In this document: positions 11,089 to 22,594 of the stretch, piece after piece
How the letters are laid out: each line of letters begins with the position of its first letter
Numbering within the stretch: the stretch's first letter is position 1
Notes under the pieces: generated by a model
The model's input: only the letters and a program-made list of their open reading frames with translations
The model's database searches: none
Told to the model about the DNA's origin: nothing
Translations under genes and position numbers: made by a program
Origin: Macrolepiota albuminosa
Taxonomy: Eukaryota > Basidiomycota > Agaricomycetes > Agaricales > Agaricaceae
DNA length: 64,000 bases
Reading direction: 5' to 3'
Assembly (NCBI GenBank): GCA_027475525.1
Contig: JAMWFC010000029.1
Location: 248,001-312,000 of the forward strand

Positions 11089-11101
11089 TGAGGGGGGGTG
11101 A
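11089..11101 (+). promoter_or_regulatory. el1 polypurine tract
   Basis: The purine run (GAGGGGGGGTGA, one T) ends exactly at the 3' LTR start. This is the expected plus-strand primer site. Confidence 0.75.
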
Positions 11102-11631
11102 TGTCACGACCCCTCCCTTCCGGGCCCACCCCGGGACACCCCCGGAACACCATCCGGGACCCTCCCTCCGACCCCACAGGACACGCCCCGCCATCACAAC
11201 CGCTGACACCGCCATCATGCGCATCAAGGACCGCCATCAGCCACCACCAGCCCCGATCTATACTGTTTTCACTTGGTTACTTGAATTGTTGCGTGCCCTC
11301 TATTTGACTGGTACACGTTGACTGGCACGCTTGACTGGCACGCTTGAATACTCGCGTGCTCTAAGATTGGTACGCCCTTCGCAACTTTAATTTACTAACT
11401 TGGTCTCGTCTTAGAACCTCCGGTTCATGACTCGACCCCCACCCGAACTCCCCAGCTACCTACCCCTCAAAACCCCCAGACCAAGTCCCCTCTCCCGGGA
11501 CTCCCCTGTCCACGTCTTGAATCCCGAAGTCCTAGCCCCGGAGTTCCAGACACCCGAGTACCTGTGGGTCAAGTCCGCATTGTAAGGGCGATTGCTTTCC
11601 GGGAAAGCCCCCGACTCAGCGGAACCTGACA
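11102..11631 (+). repeat. 3' LTR of el1, internally deleted
   Basis: 530 bp, TGTCACG...CTGACA. About 230 bp present in the 5' LTR, including the TATA box and self-primer complement, is missing at about 11258 (GATC joined to TATACTG). This LTR is therefore without a promoter. Confidence 0.85.
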
Positions 11632-11808
11632 GGGATTCATGCCTACATAAGTAATTCTCTTAAATCTGCAAAGGAACAATCATATGTAGGACTTGCTCCT
11701 ACTCCTCAGAGCTTGCAAAAAGTACTGCAATTGTCCTATATTAGACTTCTCCAAGTAATTGGGACATTGTCCTGTCCCAGACAGTAGGATGACAATTGAG
11801 GATCACTC
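11632..11808. other. Flanking debris after el1
   Basis: Continuation of the sequence interrupted by el1 (starts with the GGGAT duplicate). No gene recognised. Confidence 0.3.
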
Positions 11809-12325
11809 TGTAAAGGTAACCTCTAGAGGCTATGGCTCAGTCACACAGCTGACAGAGGGAGATCCAAAGTATATTAGAGTATATACTAACAATATCATAA
11901 TAACTACCACCTGGCAGAGGGAGATCCAAAGAAAATAAGTTTAGGGATTCTCTATGCCAGGTATATGCTTCTGGGGCCTCCAAATCATGGGAAACAACTG
12001 TATAGTACAACAAAACCTTAAAAATTCAAAAATTACCTAAATAAATAACTGTACAAATAAAGCAGGAAAACTCCGGACTTTATAAGTCAGAAAGACAAGC
12101 TCTGGCTTATATAAGTAGTCTGGAAGTGGTGCTGAAGGGCCCACACTTGTCTGAATGATAGCTAAAGAATCAGAGCACTTCAAGGGCTGAGAATAGTCTT
12201 AACAAATAGTGTTGAAAGAATAGAAACAGTAAAATAAGAGAATGACAAGAAAAATAAGAGAATGAATGAAAAGAGAGTGAAGAGATAAGGAGTGAAAGAA
12301 GGAAGAAATGAGAGGTTTCCTGACA
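11809..12325 (+). repeat. R1 repeat copy b, full length
   Basis: Starts TGTAAAGGTAACC and ends CCTGACA. Directly abuts the 3' side of gypsy remnant B1. No target duplication is evident. Confidence 0.7.
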
Positions 12326-12355
12326 GTTCCCTCTATCATTGTGATGTGAATTTTT

Positions 12356-12704
12356 ATTCAGACAAGTGTGGGCTCCTCAGCACCACTTTCAGACTACTTA
12401 TATAAGCCCAAGTTTGCCTTTCTAACTTCCAAAGTCTGAAGTTTTCCTGCCTTCTTTATACAGTTGTTTATTTAGGCAATTTTTGAGTTTTTAAGGTTTT
12501 GTTGTACTGTATGGTTGTTCTCATGCTTCAGAGGCTCCAGAAGCATCCAACCTGGCATAGGAAATCCCTAGACTTGTTCTCTTTGGATCTCTCTCTGCCA
12601 GATGAGTAGTTATTATGATATTGTTAGTATATGCTCTAATATACTTTAGATCACCCTCTGTTAGCTGTGTGACTGAGCCATAGCCTCCAGAGGTTGCCCT
12701 TACA
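12356..12704 (-). repeat. R1 repeat copy c, short form
   Basis: Reverse-oriented R1 that ends GCCCTTACA on the right. It lacks the last ~140 bp of the long form. It interrupts B1 integrase sequence, since the sequences on either side are contiguous in B2 around 51770-51800. Confidence 0.7.
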
Positions 12705-12862
12705 ACAATGGTACTAGGCAGCTTATGCAGCCTAACAATCTCCCTGAGATAGATCCATGACAGCTCTTTTGCCATCAGTATTGTTTACACTGATATAAGA
12801 TGCACCATGCTTGTCATGTGGCATATTCCACCCAGAGGGAAAAGACCAAGAAAGTTCATCCC
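12705..12862 (-). pseudogene. B1 integrase core fragment
   Basis: Minus-strand fragment matching B2 51797-51970 (the region after the first integrase Asp). Followed without a gap by RT sequence because of an internal deletion. Non-functional. Confidence 0.55.
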
Positions 12863-12869
12863 AATAGAG

Positions 12870-13280
12870 TCATTCAAACACAACTCTGAGGTGCTGTTCA
12901 TGCTCCTCAATAGAATCAGAAAAGATGAATATGTCATCTAAGTAGACATGCATGAAGTATCCAATCACATCATAGAATATGAAGGTTATTAGCCTCTGAA
13001 AGGTAGCTGGGGTGTTACAGTCCTCAATTTGCATGATATTGCTGGTGAACGTACCTATAATCAATGCAAACATGGTCTTGAATACATCTTTAATGCAGAT
13101 GCACACCTGTTCATAAGTGTTAGTGAGGTCAATCTTTGAGTGATACTTTGCTTGAGCCATGTCTTTCCACATCATCTCTTGATCTGGTAAAGGAGTAACA
13201 TTCTTTATTGTGTTATCATTGTGCTGACATGCATACAGAGCAGTACAAAGGGTTATGTCCTGCTTTGGAATGCACAGCAA
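12870..13280 (-). pseudogene. B1 reverse transcriptase fragment
   Basis: Open for 136 codons on the minus strand. Recognisable RT motifs are KYHSKIDLTNTYEQV, ATFQRLITFIFYDVIGYF and the catalytic box VYLDDIFIFSDSIEEHEQ, so the YLDD aspartates are retained. Upstream and downstream parts are missing or frameshifted. Ty3/gypsy RT by motif order; inactive because it is isolated. Confidence 0.8.
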
Positions 13281-14289
13281 CAGTGCAGCTTATGCAGTGG
13301 TGCATGGTGACCATCATTGAGCATTCAAGTAGCAATTAGTTTTATTGTGTAATTGCTTCTGGAATGCATGCAGGCAGCATAGCAGGTGGTACTTCTACTG
13401 CTTGTTCTCATTAATGTGATTAATCTCATAGTTTACTTTCTGCCATGGCAAAAGTTTCTTCTTGGTTCTATTGACTATATCAGCAAATTCCTCTTGCTAT
13501 TGCTAATGCAACTGCTGATGCAACCAAGGAATGTCATTCTCATAAAGGCTTGTTGCCTTCTGTTTTCTCTTTTGATGCACTGGAAGAAGCTCTTTGACCA
13601 TATCTGATGGTGGACATGGCTGCTGTTCATATTGCTCATGCATTATGAGCACCTAATTAACACTCTCATCAGGTACATGCAACTTTAGCAGTAGGGCCAT
13701 TTTTGCTGCCTTGCAGGCCACAAAGGTCTTCCCTCTTGTTTAATTGAATATGCTACAAATACTTTGTCCATATCTGGCTGATGATACTTGGATATAATGA
13801 TTGTCTATCATTGATATGCATTTTGCACACAAGTGGCTGTCACCAGCTTGTTCTATTCCTGTGGCATTTGAGAATCCTATGCCTAATCATACTTGGGTAG
13901 GAGAGCTGGCCACTCTCATAAAACCACATGTCATCACCTTCTGAGGCTTCTGCCTCTTAGTTATTGTCTTTCAAGTCCTTCAGCTTGACTTGTGATGGGC
14001 ACATATCTACTAATTCTGCAGGCTTTTTTGCCCTCTGCTGATGTTTCTTTAGAGACTTTGTGCCTTGACTGTCCAGAGCAACTATTCACTCATTAGTTGT
14101 CTTGGATGCTTGATATTCCTCCTCACTCATCATCACTGCCTGGTGGTCTGAGCTTAGTCCAGGCATAGCCTGTGCCTCTTTAACCACATCCTCTACCATT
14201 GGCACTTTTGGCCAACTGAGTCATGGAGTGTCCTTACACTTTTCTGTAGTGTGGTGATATTGTTGACAATTATCAGTATTGTCCACCAT
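13281..14289 (-). pseudogene. B1 pol linker, heavily decayed
   Basis: Minus-strand translation in several frames gives pieces resembling the charged linker between protease and RT (for example MPGLSSDHQAVMMSEEEYQ near 14110-14170). Stops and shifts are frequent. No independent gene. Confidence 0.4.
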
Positions 14290-14700
14290 AGCATGTTTTG
14301 CTGGGATAACTTTCCCATTTACCAGCACTTGACAGTGCTCAAAGTCTAACATGACTTTGTTATACTGTATAAACAGTGTTCTCAAGATCATGTCATAGCA
14401 ATCAAAATTTGCTACATCTATATATTCCTAGCTATATGAGCCAGATGTTTCAACAGTTATATTAGTTCCATACTGCACCATTGCATGGCTCCTTATAGTG
14501 CTCAATTGCAATGTCAATAGAGTGTCTAACTCTTGTATGGAAATTTCATACACATGGGAAAACTGAGGCATAATATCCAAAATAGTACTCCTAGAATTTC
14601 AGAGGGTCCAGGCTTCATGGCCATTCACATCCACATACAAAACCAGATACTCCTTGTTTGTCTGTTTTAATGTAGAGTGCTGTAGTGTGCTCTCTGCTTG
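14290..14700 (-). pseudogene. B1 protease-like region
   Basis: Minus strand reads IANFDxYDM-type sequence (NFDCYDMILRTLFIQYNKV near 14330-14410) and AWTLRNSRSTILDIM near 14570-14615. The Asp-Ser/Thr-Gly active site expected for a retropepsin is not recognisable; it is mutated or out of frame. The call relies on similarity to fungal gypsy proteases remembered as a family pattern. Confidence 0.45.
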
Positions 14701-15005
14701 ACAAAGAGTAATTTCTTCATTCAAACTACATTGTTCTTATTATAGTTGTTTGAAGACAGCCAGTCCATTATTGCTGCTAGGCACTCAGAGTCACTGTTAC
14801 AACTGTAGTACTCATTTTTTAAGGCATTGTTGAATACGTCTACTATAATGTACTCCTCCCCCTCCATGACCACATTCTCAGACTCTGTGCCTGATGCCTC
14901 TTTTAGAGGCTCCTGGTCATCAGTGGGCTGCTCTGCCTCAGACTCAGCAAAGGTATCTTCATCACTCTCACTTGCTGCTGCTGTATGTGCAGCACATATG
15001 TGAGC

Positions 15006-15308
15006 TCAGAGTGTATATCCTTTCTTCTGAGCTCCTGCCCATGTAGGGCAGCTGGTAGCATAGTAGCCAGTATGGCTGCATGTGAAACATGTGCCCACCT
15101 GACCAGATGGGTTGGCTGGCTTGAATTCTAGCCTGGGTTTAGGGTGTTCTCCATCTGAAGCCTGCTCTGGGGATGGGTAGCTGCACTCTTGATTCCTGGC
15201 TAAGGCTTGGCATACTACAAACCATGTGTTGTGGTCATGGTCCATGTTGGCCTTTTTGGCCAAGAAGGTCCCTATGTGCTGACCTTGCAGTGGTGTTGTA
15301 GTAGGCAT
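15006..15308 (-). pseudogene. B1 gag C-terminal part with degenerate zinc knuckle
   Basis: 100 codons open. Contains CFTCSHTGYYATSC, a CX2CX4HX4C knuckle in which the metal-binding His is replaced by Tyr, so it is probably unable to hold zinc. Preceded by the charged and Pro-rich segment usual for gag. Confidence 0.65.
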
Positions 15309-15539
15309 GAGTTGTTTGCTTCTTTCTTTATAGCTACTACAATGCTCATAGTAGTTAGCAGTCTTACAAGACTGCTCATACTTTGTGGCATTGATAGGAC
15401 CCTACACAGGCTAGGCACATCAACAGTAGACTTGGCATCAGCTTTGGACACCTTACCATGCTTATTCTGAACTTGGCATACATGATTTATCCATTTTAGG
15501 TCTTACACAATGGCCATGCACAGCAAGCAATGGGACTAG

Positions 15540-15980
15540 TCAATGATAGTGCTATGGCAGCTAACAATTACACTGTTGGCAAGCAGTAACAGGTGGCATC
15601 AACCAATCAGCACATAGTACAGCTAGCTGATGATAGCATTTATAAATTAGGCATAATGACATTTACTCATGACAAACAGCTTGGCATTTTACCCTGGTGC
15701 CTGACATCTCTTGGCATCCTTTCCCAGTCAAATGGACAGCCTTTTTATTCATTTTTCATTATTTAGTTTAATGTACAACATCTAATTACATTCTTTACAG
15801 TTCATTGCACCTTGGCAACTCCTAGCTACTTGGCAACAGCAAACTCAGTTTTTACTATAAATACTTACTGTTGTCACTAGTTACAAAACAGAACAGAGTA
15901 CTTTATTTACGTCTCAGTTTACCTCACAGTTCAAATCTCTTTTGTGCTGATTAAGCTCATAGTCACCAAGTGTCTGGGCA
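15540..15980. repeat. LTR-like block inside B1 gag
   Basis: Separates two halves of B1 gag. Contains a strong TATA box (TATAAATAC at 15856-15864) and no coding potential. Start and end (TGTTGGC near 15571; CACA near 15930) are tentative and no target duplication was found. It could be a solo LTR of another family. Confidence 0.35.
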
Positions 15981-16059
15981 TTTCTAGCCTGCTTGCTGCA
16001 GTCAGTTATTTCTGACTTGTTCTCTGAGACCTGCCTAGGACTCCCTCAACACTTAGCAT

Positions 16060-16380
16060 GCTCAACATATTTTTCTCTGGTCAGTAGCTATAAACTGTAT
16101 CTGCTACTAATCAACTTTTGGGCATCATCAGCATATACCACAAACTCCTTGACATTGTTGACCTTCAGGAACAGCCTGTCCTTGCAGATCAGATAGTGGC
16201 ACATGTCTGCTGGTATACTGTCCAAGAATGTTTCAAGCATAGTGTATCTATCTGAATACACTGCCATGTTCTGAGCATGGTCATTAAGGGTATTATAGAA
16301 TTCTTATACACCCAACTTCTCAGTATACCTAGTGAACTGGAAGTTCTACTGTGCATCTTGCAGTGTTGAGGAGTATACAA
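16060..16380 (-). pseudogene. B1 gag N-terminal fragment
   Basis: Minus-strand translation (with one shift) gives DRYTMLETFLDSIPADMC and KVNNVKEFVVYADDAQ, a pattern typical of the capsid region of fungal gypsy Gag proteins. Broken by frameshifts. Confidence 0.5.
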
Positions 16381-16487
16381 ATTGATTGTACAGTCCTATA
16401 AGGACTCCTTTAAACATCTAGTCGTACTGGACCCAATTGATGTGCAATACTGCTTGTCTGAACCAACTTATGGCCTCTTCAGCCAAG

Positions 16488-16894
16488 TGTAAGGGTGACC
16501 TCTAGAGGCTGTGGCTCAGTCACACAGCTGGCAGAGGGAAATCCAAAGTGTATTAGAGTATGTACTGACAATATCATAATAACTACTCACTTGGCAGAGG
16601 GAGATCCAAAGAGAACAATCCAAAGTGTATTAGAGTATGTACTGACAATATCATAATAACTACTCACTTGGCAGAGGGAGATCCAAAGAGAACAAGTCTG
16701 AGCATTCCCTATGCCAGGTTGGATGCTTCTGGAGCTTCTGAAGCATAGGAAACAACTGTACAGTACAACAAAACTTTAAAAGCTTGAAAATTGACTAACC
16801 AAACAACTGTGCAAACAAGGCAGGAAAACTCTGGCTTTCTGGAAGAGCAGTGGAAGGGCCCACACTTGTCTAAATGATAGCTAAAGAACCAGAG
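16488..16894 (+). repeat. R1 repeat copy d, left part, split by el2
   Basis: Starts TGTAAGGGTGACC. El2 is inserted after CAGAG (16890-16894); the rest continues at 27967. Contains a 77-bp tandem duplication (16541/16618). Confidence 0.75.
16541..16694. repeat. 77-bp tandem duplication in an R1 repeat
   Basis: Copies at 16541 and 16618. Other R1 copies have one unit, which shows that the 77-bp period is not specific to family A. Confidence 0.7.
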
Positions 16895-17269
16895 TGTCAC
16901 GACCCCTCCCCCCCAGAACCTCCCCGGGACACCCCCGGAGCCCCGCCCGGGAACCCCTTCCGTCAATCCCACAGCGCACCCCGCCCCCACAGCTACCGAC
17001 GCCGCCATCACACGCATCAATGACCGCCATCAGCCAGCCCCCCGGGACCCCTGCATCACGGACCCCAGGATCAACCGCCATCAACGATCGGATCACGCGG
17101 CTCGCATCCGACCATCACGCAACACGCCCCACGCATCACGACTCCCTCCGCGCCAATTGATCGCGCGTCCCCACACGCGCGATCCCGGTATACAGTCCCT
17201 GGCCGCTACTCAATGACCCCCGGAACTCATCCCAGACACCCCGGAATCCCGAGACACGATCCGTAGTAC

Positions 17270-17311
17270 TTATAGTGTAGTTCTCCGCTGTATTCGCTAG
17301 TCTTGATATTA
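17270..17311 (+). promoter_or_regulatory. el2 LTR core promoter and predicted RNA 5' end
   Basis: TTATAG (17270-17275) is 28 bp upstream of AGTCTTGATATTA (17299-17311), which is perfectly complementary to the PBS at 17754-17766. Same geometry as el1. Confidence 0.6.
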
Positions 17312-17402
17312 CATACTTTGCTTACTTGGATATTGCGTGCCCTTTGCTTGATTGGTACGCCTTGATTGGTACGCTTCGACTGGCACGCCTAAGTATTCGC
17401 GT

Positions 17403-17556
17403 GCTCTAAGTTTTGGTACGCACTTCGCGACTCTTGATTTACTAACTTGGTCTCGTCTTAGAACCTCCGGTTCACGACTGCTCTAAGTTTTGGTACGCAC
17501 TTCGCGACTCTTGATTTACTAACTTGGTCTCGTCTTAGAACCTCCGGTTCACGACT
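17403..17556. repeat. 77-bp exact tandem duplication in the el2 5' LTR
   Basis: Copies at 17403 and 17480. The 3' LTR has one copy. Confidence 0.8.
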
Positions 17557-17753
17557 TGACCCCCTCTAACTCTCAGCCACCCCCAACCCAAAACTCCCGG
17601 ACTCTAGTCCCCTCTCCCGGGATTACCCCTGTCCTCGTCTTGAACCCCGGAGTCCTAGCCCCGGAGTTCCAGACACCCGAGTATTCGTAGGTCAAGTCCA
17701 CATCGTAAGGGCGTTGCTTTCCCGGAAGGCCCCCGACTCAGCGGAACCTGACA

Positions 17754-17766
17754 TAATATCAAGACT
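17754..17766 (+). promoter_or_regulatory. el2 primer-binding site, self-priming type
   Basis: TAATATCAAGACT immediately after the LTR. Identical to the el1 site, and the pairing partner in the LTR is also identical. Confidence 0.65.
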
Positions 17767-18085
17767 CTCTCCTTACACCGTTCTTGATGGCTACGTATAC
17801 TCACACTTACTACCCCACCGGGTACCAGACCGACCCTTACGGACGCCCGGTACCCGATCACTACTCCGCGCAGACCCCCCGCCCCGTCTATCCACCTCTC
17901 CCGTACGAACCTCCATATCACCACCGCCACTGGGCCCCCGACCCGTCCCTCTACGACCTAGGGCCCTCAGCCAGCTGGGCCCCTCCGCCCAACTTAGCCA
18001 TGGCACGACCCGTGGAGGTCCCTTCGTACCGGAGCATCCCCGGGGGCCTGCCGGAGACCCCACCCGTACCCAGTGGACCTCGCCC

Positions 18086-18239
18086 GATTCCCCCCAGCGA
18101 GGGCCCCTTTGCACCCACCCCCTACTACGGTTATCAGCGCCCCGTCCCCCAACCCTGAGAACGATTCCCCCCAGCGAGGGCCCCTTTGCACCCACCCCCT
18201 ACTACGGTTATCAGCGCCCCGTCCCCCAACCCTGAGAAC
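18086..18239. repeat. 77-bp exact tandem duplication in el2 gag
   Basis: Copies at 18086 and 18163. Single copy in el1. Confidence 0.75.
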
Positions 18240-18889
18240 TCCGAGGACCCCCCTACCCCGACTACCCCCCTCGTCATTACCCGGCCGCCGCTCCACCCGC
18301 TCGAACCCCTCCCTCGCCAATGGGACGACGACGCCTCGAGGAGTACGAACGGCAACGGGACGAGGTACTCCGCTCCCTCAGGATCTCACCAGAGGACTTC
18401 GCGCAACGGACCAGGACGCTGCTCGTGGAATTCGGACACGACGACTTCGAAGGCACTCCGGAGGAATGGGCTCACTGCCTGGTCGAATTCGGGGATCGCC
18501 TCACGCGAGGAGAACTCCCGGAGCAAACCATGGTAAAGTATAGGCGCAATACGATCCTCCAGGAAGAATTACAGCAACTGCTCGACGAAGTCCACGCGTC
18601 CCCCTCCCCTCGGCCCCTCAACGACCCCGCGGACCCAGGTCGCTCGATTCACATTCGACGGGAACCCCCGGAACCGGCCCCAGCAGTCCCGGCAGCCCCC
18701 ACGGTCCCCACTCCGGAGCAACGACAACGGGAAGAACGGCAGAACGCCTCAGCCATATTACGGTCCCTCAACCCGACTGGAGGCCTTTTCGACCAACCCG
18801 CTGCCTGCACGGTAGGCTTGTCAACTCGTCGCAGGGCTAATTCCGTTCCTAGTACCTTCGAGACCTGGGGGCAGCCCCAAAGACCCCTG

Positions 18890-19045
18890 GAACCCCTCCC
18901 GCGAATGGACAACGCCCGACCTCCGCCCCCGGCAAACCCCGGTAGAGCCCGGGTGGACACCCCTAGTGAACCCCTCCCGCGAATGGACAACGCCCGACCT
19001 CCGCCCCGGCAAACCCCGGTAGAGCCCGGGTGGACACCCCTAGTA
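18890..19045. repeat. 78/77-bp tandem duplication in el2 gag
   Basis: Copies at 18890 and 18968, differing by one C in a C run. Possibly one copy carries a long-read homopolymer error. Confidence 0.65.
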
Positions 19046-19285
19046 CGGACGACACGTTATGCTACATCGACGAGCTCACACGTGACAACAACGAACAACG
19101 TCCCACGCCCGCACCCGCCCTGGCACCAGCACCGCCCCCCACGTCCGCCCCGGCCCCTCCGGAACGCAACTTCCGCCGCGATCCGCCACCCCACTTCGAC
19201 CTACGGAACCCCCGCGACCCCCGATGCAAGCCCGACCCTCCCGGAATGAACGTCCCCCGCGCAACCCGGCACCCGACCCAGCACC

Positions 19286-19439
19286 TAACCCCCCTCCGCC
19301 CGACCCGACACCGCCGAACCCTCCCCGACCGCCTCCGCCACCCCCAGCTGAACCTCGAGGACTAACCCCCCTCCGCCCGACCCGACACCGCCAAACCCTC
19401 CCCGACCGCCTCCGCCACCCCCAGCTGAACCTCGAGGAC
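19286..19439. repeat. 77-bp tandem duplication in the el2 gag Pro-rich linker
   Basis: Copies at 19286 and 19363. It shifts the frame of the linker. Confidence 0.7.
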
Positions 19440-21203
19440 AACCCCCAGGCCCTCCACCTCCGCCACTCCCTGCGTGGAGACCCGGGCCCCCTCCTGGCAG
19501 GAACGAACCCCCTTGGGACAACGGACCTCCTGGGCGTGGACCCCCAGGTGAGCCACCCGGAGGAGGACCTCCCGGCGGGTGGGGCCCCACCCTTGGTGCT
19601 TTTCCTCCTCAAGGAGAGGGGGGTAATCACTATTACTACTATTACAATGCTGGCCCCCCTCCCCGCAATGCTGCCGGACCGGACGACGCTTGCGACGCCC
19701 TCGCCCGCAAAGGACGACTGGACATCCAAAAGCCCGACGCTTTCACGGGCCGGGACCCCCAAAAATGGCGTACCTTCCTCACTCAGTGTCTCAATACGTT
19801 CCAGACAAAGCCGCTCACGTTTCAGGTTGACAGCTCCCGGGTGGCCTTTGCCGCATCATACCTCCAGGGGATCGCCTTCGATCACTACACGGCCCTCATC
19901 CAGTTCGACCCCAACAATCCGGCACTCGCTCGCTGGCAGGCCTTCGTCGACGAGTTTTCCGGGAAGTTCAGAATCTACGACACCGTGGCCGAGGCCGAGG
20001 ACAACCTCTTCAATCTCCGGATGCGCTCGGAAGAACGTTTCACCACCTTTATCGTACGTTTTGAGAAGGAAGCTTACAAAACAGGTTGGAACTACAGCGC
20101 CCTCCGCCGCGCCCTGCCACAACGCATCAAGGACGTCCTCCGACTTGCCCCGAAACAACCCTCCTACGACGGATACAAGGCCCTCGTCATGCAGATCGAT
20201 CAGCGCTACTGAGAAGACCGCAGCGAGTATTCGAATTCCCGACCCCCCTGGAACCCTAGAGGAGGACCCCCTTGGCCCTCCGGCGAAGCCCCCAACCCCC
20301 AAGGTCGGAACCCCGGTCCCCCCACGTTCCTTGGCGGCCGACCCCCGGTGAGTCGCAGCCCGCCCAATGCTAACCCCGGCAGCGGCGCCCGCCCCCAGGC
20401 CCAACTCAACGCCGCCGTGGCCGCCCACGACCCGGGCGACGCGCCAAGCCCCGAGGAACCCCCAGAAGACCCCGAAGACTTCGACTTCGACGACGAACGG
20501 GACGAGGAGGCCCTCCGAGCCAACCGGCTTCAAAAGAAGGGACGACCCTGGATCGAAGTCCCGACGGATGTGCAGGAACGACGGAGAAGGGAGGGTGTCT
20601 GCATACTCTGTGGTGAGAAAGATCATTTTATCTCCGAGTGCCCCAAACGACAGGTCATGGGATGTGCCACCTGGACTTTCGAAGGGGAGGACGCCACCTA
20701 CGAGTATTCGGAAAACGACCCGGCGATTTAGACCCGGAAGACGCCCTAAATCGCGGAATCGACCCCGATGTCTTCTCCGCCCCGGTCTCACATCTTCGCT
20801 CTACGACACTCATACAGGACACCCTCACGGCTTATCTACCCTCCCACTCTTCGCACTCCCTCCTCCTCAAAACCCGCATCACCCCCTCCGGAACTCCCCT
20901 CAACACCCTCGTCGACAGTGGCGCCACCGACAACTTCATCGATGAAGCATGGTCTACCCTCGCCCCGGAACCCGCCCAGCGACTCCCGGTCCCGGTACGG
21001 CTCTGCCTCTTCGACGGAGACGCCTCTACGGCAGGGGACATCACCCACTTCGTGCGTATGCCCGTCACTTTCGCCAACGGACAGACTCACACCCCCCGGA
21101 TGTTGGTGACCAAACTTCACCCTTCCGCACCCCTGGTCCTAGGGCTCCCGTGGCTCCGAGACACTAACCCCCGCATCGATTGGCAACACCTCACCCTTTG
21201 CCT

Positions 21204-21357
21204 GACCCGGGACCCGACCCCCGACGACCAGCAACTCCCCTTCGACATCCCCCACTCCTCAAACCCAACCCCGAAGGACCGACCCGGGACCCGACCCCCG
21301 ACGACCAGCAACTCCCCTTCGACATCCCCCACTCCTCAAACCCAACCCCGAAGGACC
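21204..21357. repeat. 77-bp exact tandem duplication between the el2 protease domains
   Basis: Copies at 21204 and 21281. El1 has one copy. Confidence 0.75.
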
Positions 21358-22440
21358 CCCGGACGAGCCCCCACCACCCCCGGACTCCAGTCCCGCTCGT
21401 CCCGATCCTTCGTCATCAATGCCAGGCTGGACGGCACCCCGGGACCAATATCGGCCCTTATCGACAGCGGAGCCACCGGGGTTTTCATCAGCGACGCCCT
21501 CGACCTCCCCCACGACTCCCTCGACCAGCCCCTCCGCCTGCAACGCCTCGACGGCACCCCCTCCTCCTCCGGCCCCATCCAAAGGTCTCACTCGGGATGC
21601 GTGACCCTGGACAACAACTACGAGTTCACTTCCGACTTCCTGGTCACGCGACTTCACGAATCGACCCCGATGGTGCTGGGACTACCCTGGCTGCGCGACA
21701 CGAACCCCGACATCGATTGGAGGACGCTCACCATGACCTTCCCGGGACCCGAAGACCACCCCTCGACCGCCGTGCACCTCCGGGCCCTAGGAAACGACCC
21801 GACGCCCGACACCCCCAGGACGACTGCCGCGCCCCCCACGCATGCACCACCCATGCCCGTCCGAGACCGCAAGGCCCCCGATCGACCCCCGAACATTTCT
21901 CGGAACAAGTACAAAGGGCCAAACTACCCCTGCCGGTCTCAGACACGCGTCACACCTGCTCCGGCCAATGCTTCCGCAACCCCGATTGACCCGAGCGCAC
22001 TCGACATTAGGATCATTGGGGCCGCCCTCTTCGCCCGCCTCATGAGGGAGGGAACTCCCACGTTTCAGCTGCACACCTCGCCTTCTCTCTCGGAAGAACA
22101 CCTACGAGGGGACACTATTCCCCCGGAACAGAAAACTGAGGAGCAAATCCTCCGAAAAGTAGTTCCCCCGGAGTATCACGAGTTCGCTGATGTATTCTCC
22201 GAAGGAGACGCCAAGGAGATCCCCCCTCATCGCCCCTATGATCACACCATCGACCTCGAGGAAGGAGCCACCCCCCCTTTCAGCAAGGTCTACAACATGT
22301 CGGAGGTCGAACTCCGGGCCCTCAAGGACTACCTCGATGAAATGCTCGGTAAGAGATTCATCCGACCCTCCGCCTCCGCCGCCGGAGCCCCGGTTCTATT
22401 CGCCAAGAAGAAGGACGGCTCACTCCGACTCTGTGTCAAC

Positions 22441-22594
22441 TACCAGGGACTCAATAAGATCACCAAGAAGAACCGCTACCCGCTCCCGCTCATTGGCGAT
22501 CTGGTCGATCAACTCACTACCAGGGACTCAATAAGATCACCAAGAAGAACCGCTACCCGCTCCCGCTCATTGGCGATCTGGTCGATCGACTCCA
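22441..22594. repeat. 77-bp exact tandem duplication in el2 RT
   Basis: Copies at 22441 and 22518. It splits the RT frame, and el1 has one copy. Confidence 0.78.

Larger units (their letters stand above)
2591..11631 (+). mobile_element. el1: family A Ty3/gypsy LTR retrotransposon, decayed
   Basis: Complete insertion of about 9.0 kb. It starts TGTCATGACC and ends CTGACA. The 5-bp target duplication GGGAT is at 2586-2590 and 11632-11636. Order: 5' LTR, self-priming PBS, gag, two protease domains, reverse transcriptase, remnants of RNase H and integrase, an antisense gene, a PPT and a 3' LTR. Compared with el2 it has lost most of RNase H (junction near 8945) and everything from the integrase core to the 3' part of the antisense gene (junction near 9547). 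It also carries several CGA-to-TGA stops. Six 77-bp tandem duplications inside it look like assembly joins, so its true structure is less broken than it appears. Confidence 0.9.
12326..16487 (-). mobile_element. B1: AT-rich Ty3/gypsy remnant (family B)
   Basis: Minus-strand order from high to low coordinate: gag N-terminal part (about 16380-16060), an inserted LTR-like block, gag zinc knuckle (15308-15006), protease-like region (about 14700-14290), RT (13280-12870) and a short piece of integrase (about 12862-12705). The integrase piece is joined directly to RT at about 12862, so RNase H and the integrase start are deleted. An R1 copy is inserted at 12356-12704. B2 at 50198-54733 is a related, better-preserved copy. 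No LTR pair or target duplication found. Confidence 0.75.
16895..17753 (+). repeat. 5' LTR of el2
   Basis: 859 bp; 782 bp after collapsing the 77-bp tandem duplication at 17403/17480, exactly the 3' LTR length. TGTCACG...CTGACA. Confidence 0.92.
17787..20731 (+). pseudogene. el2 gag
   Basis: Starts MATYTHTYYPTGYQTDPYGR. As in el1, an in-frame TGA (18156-18158) follows QRPVPQP. The frame then continues, after collapsing a 77-bp duplication, into the segment starting at ATG 18320 (GRRRLEEYERQRDEVLRSL). A Pro-rich linker (about 18860-19600) follows, then the capsid-like domain (about 19720-20212) and the zinc knuckle [14 protein letters not shown] near 20603-20645. The stop is TAG at 20729-20731. 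Duplications at 18086, 18890 and 19286 break the frame. A TGG-to-TGA change (20210-20212) is a further stop. The protein forms the virus-like particle in related elements. Confidence 0.8.
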
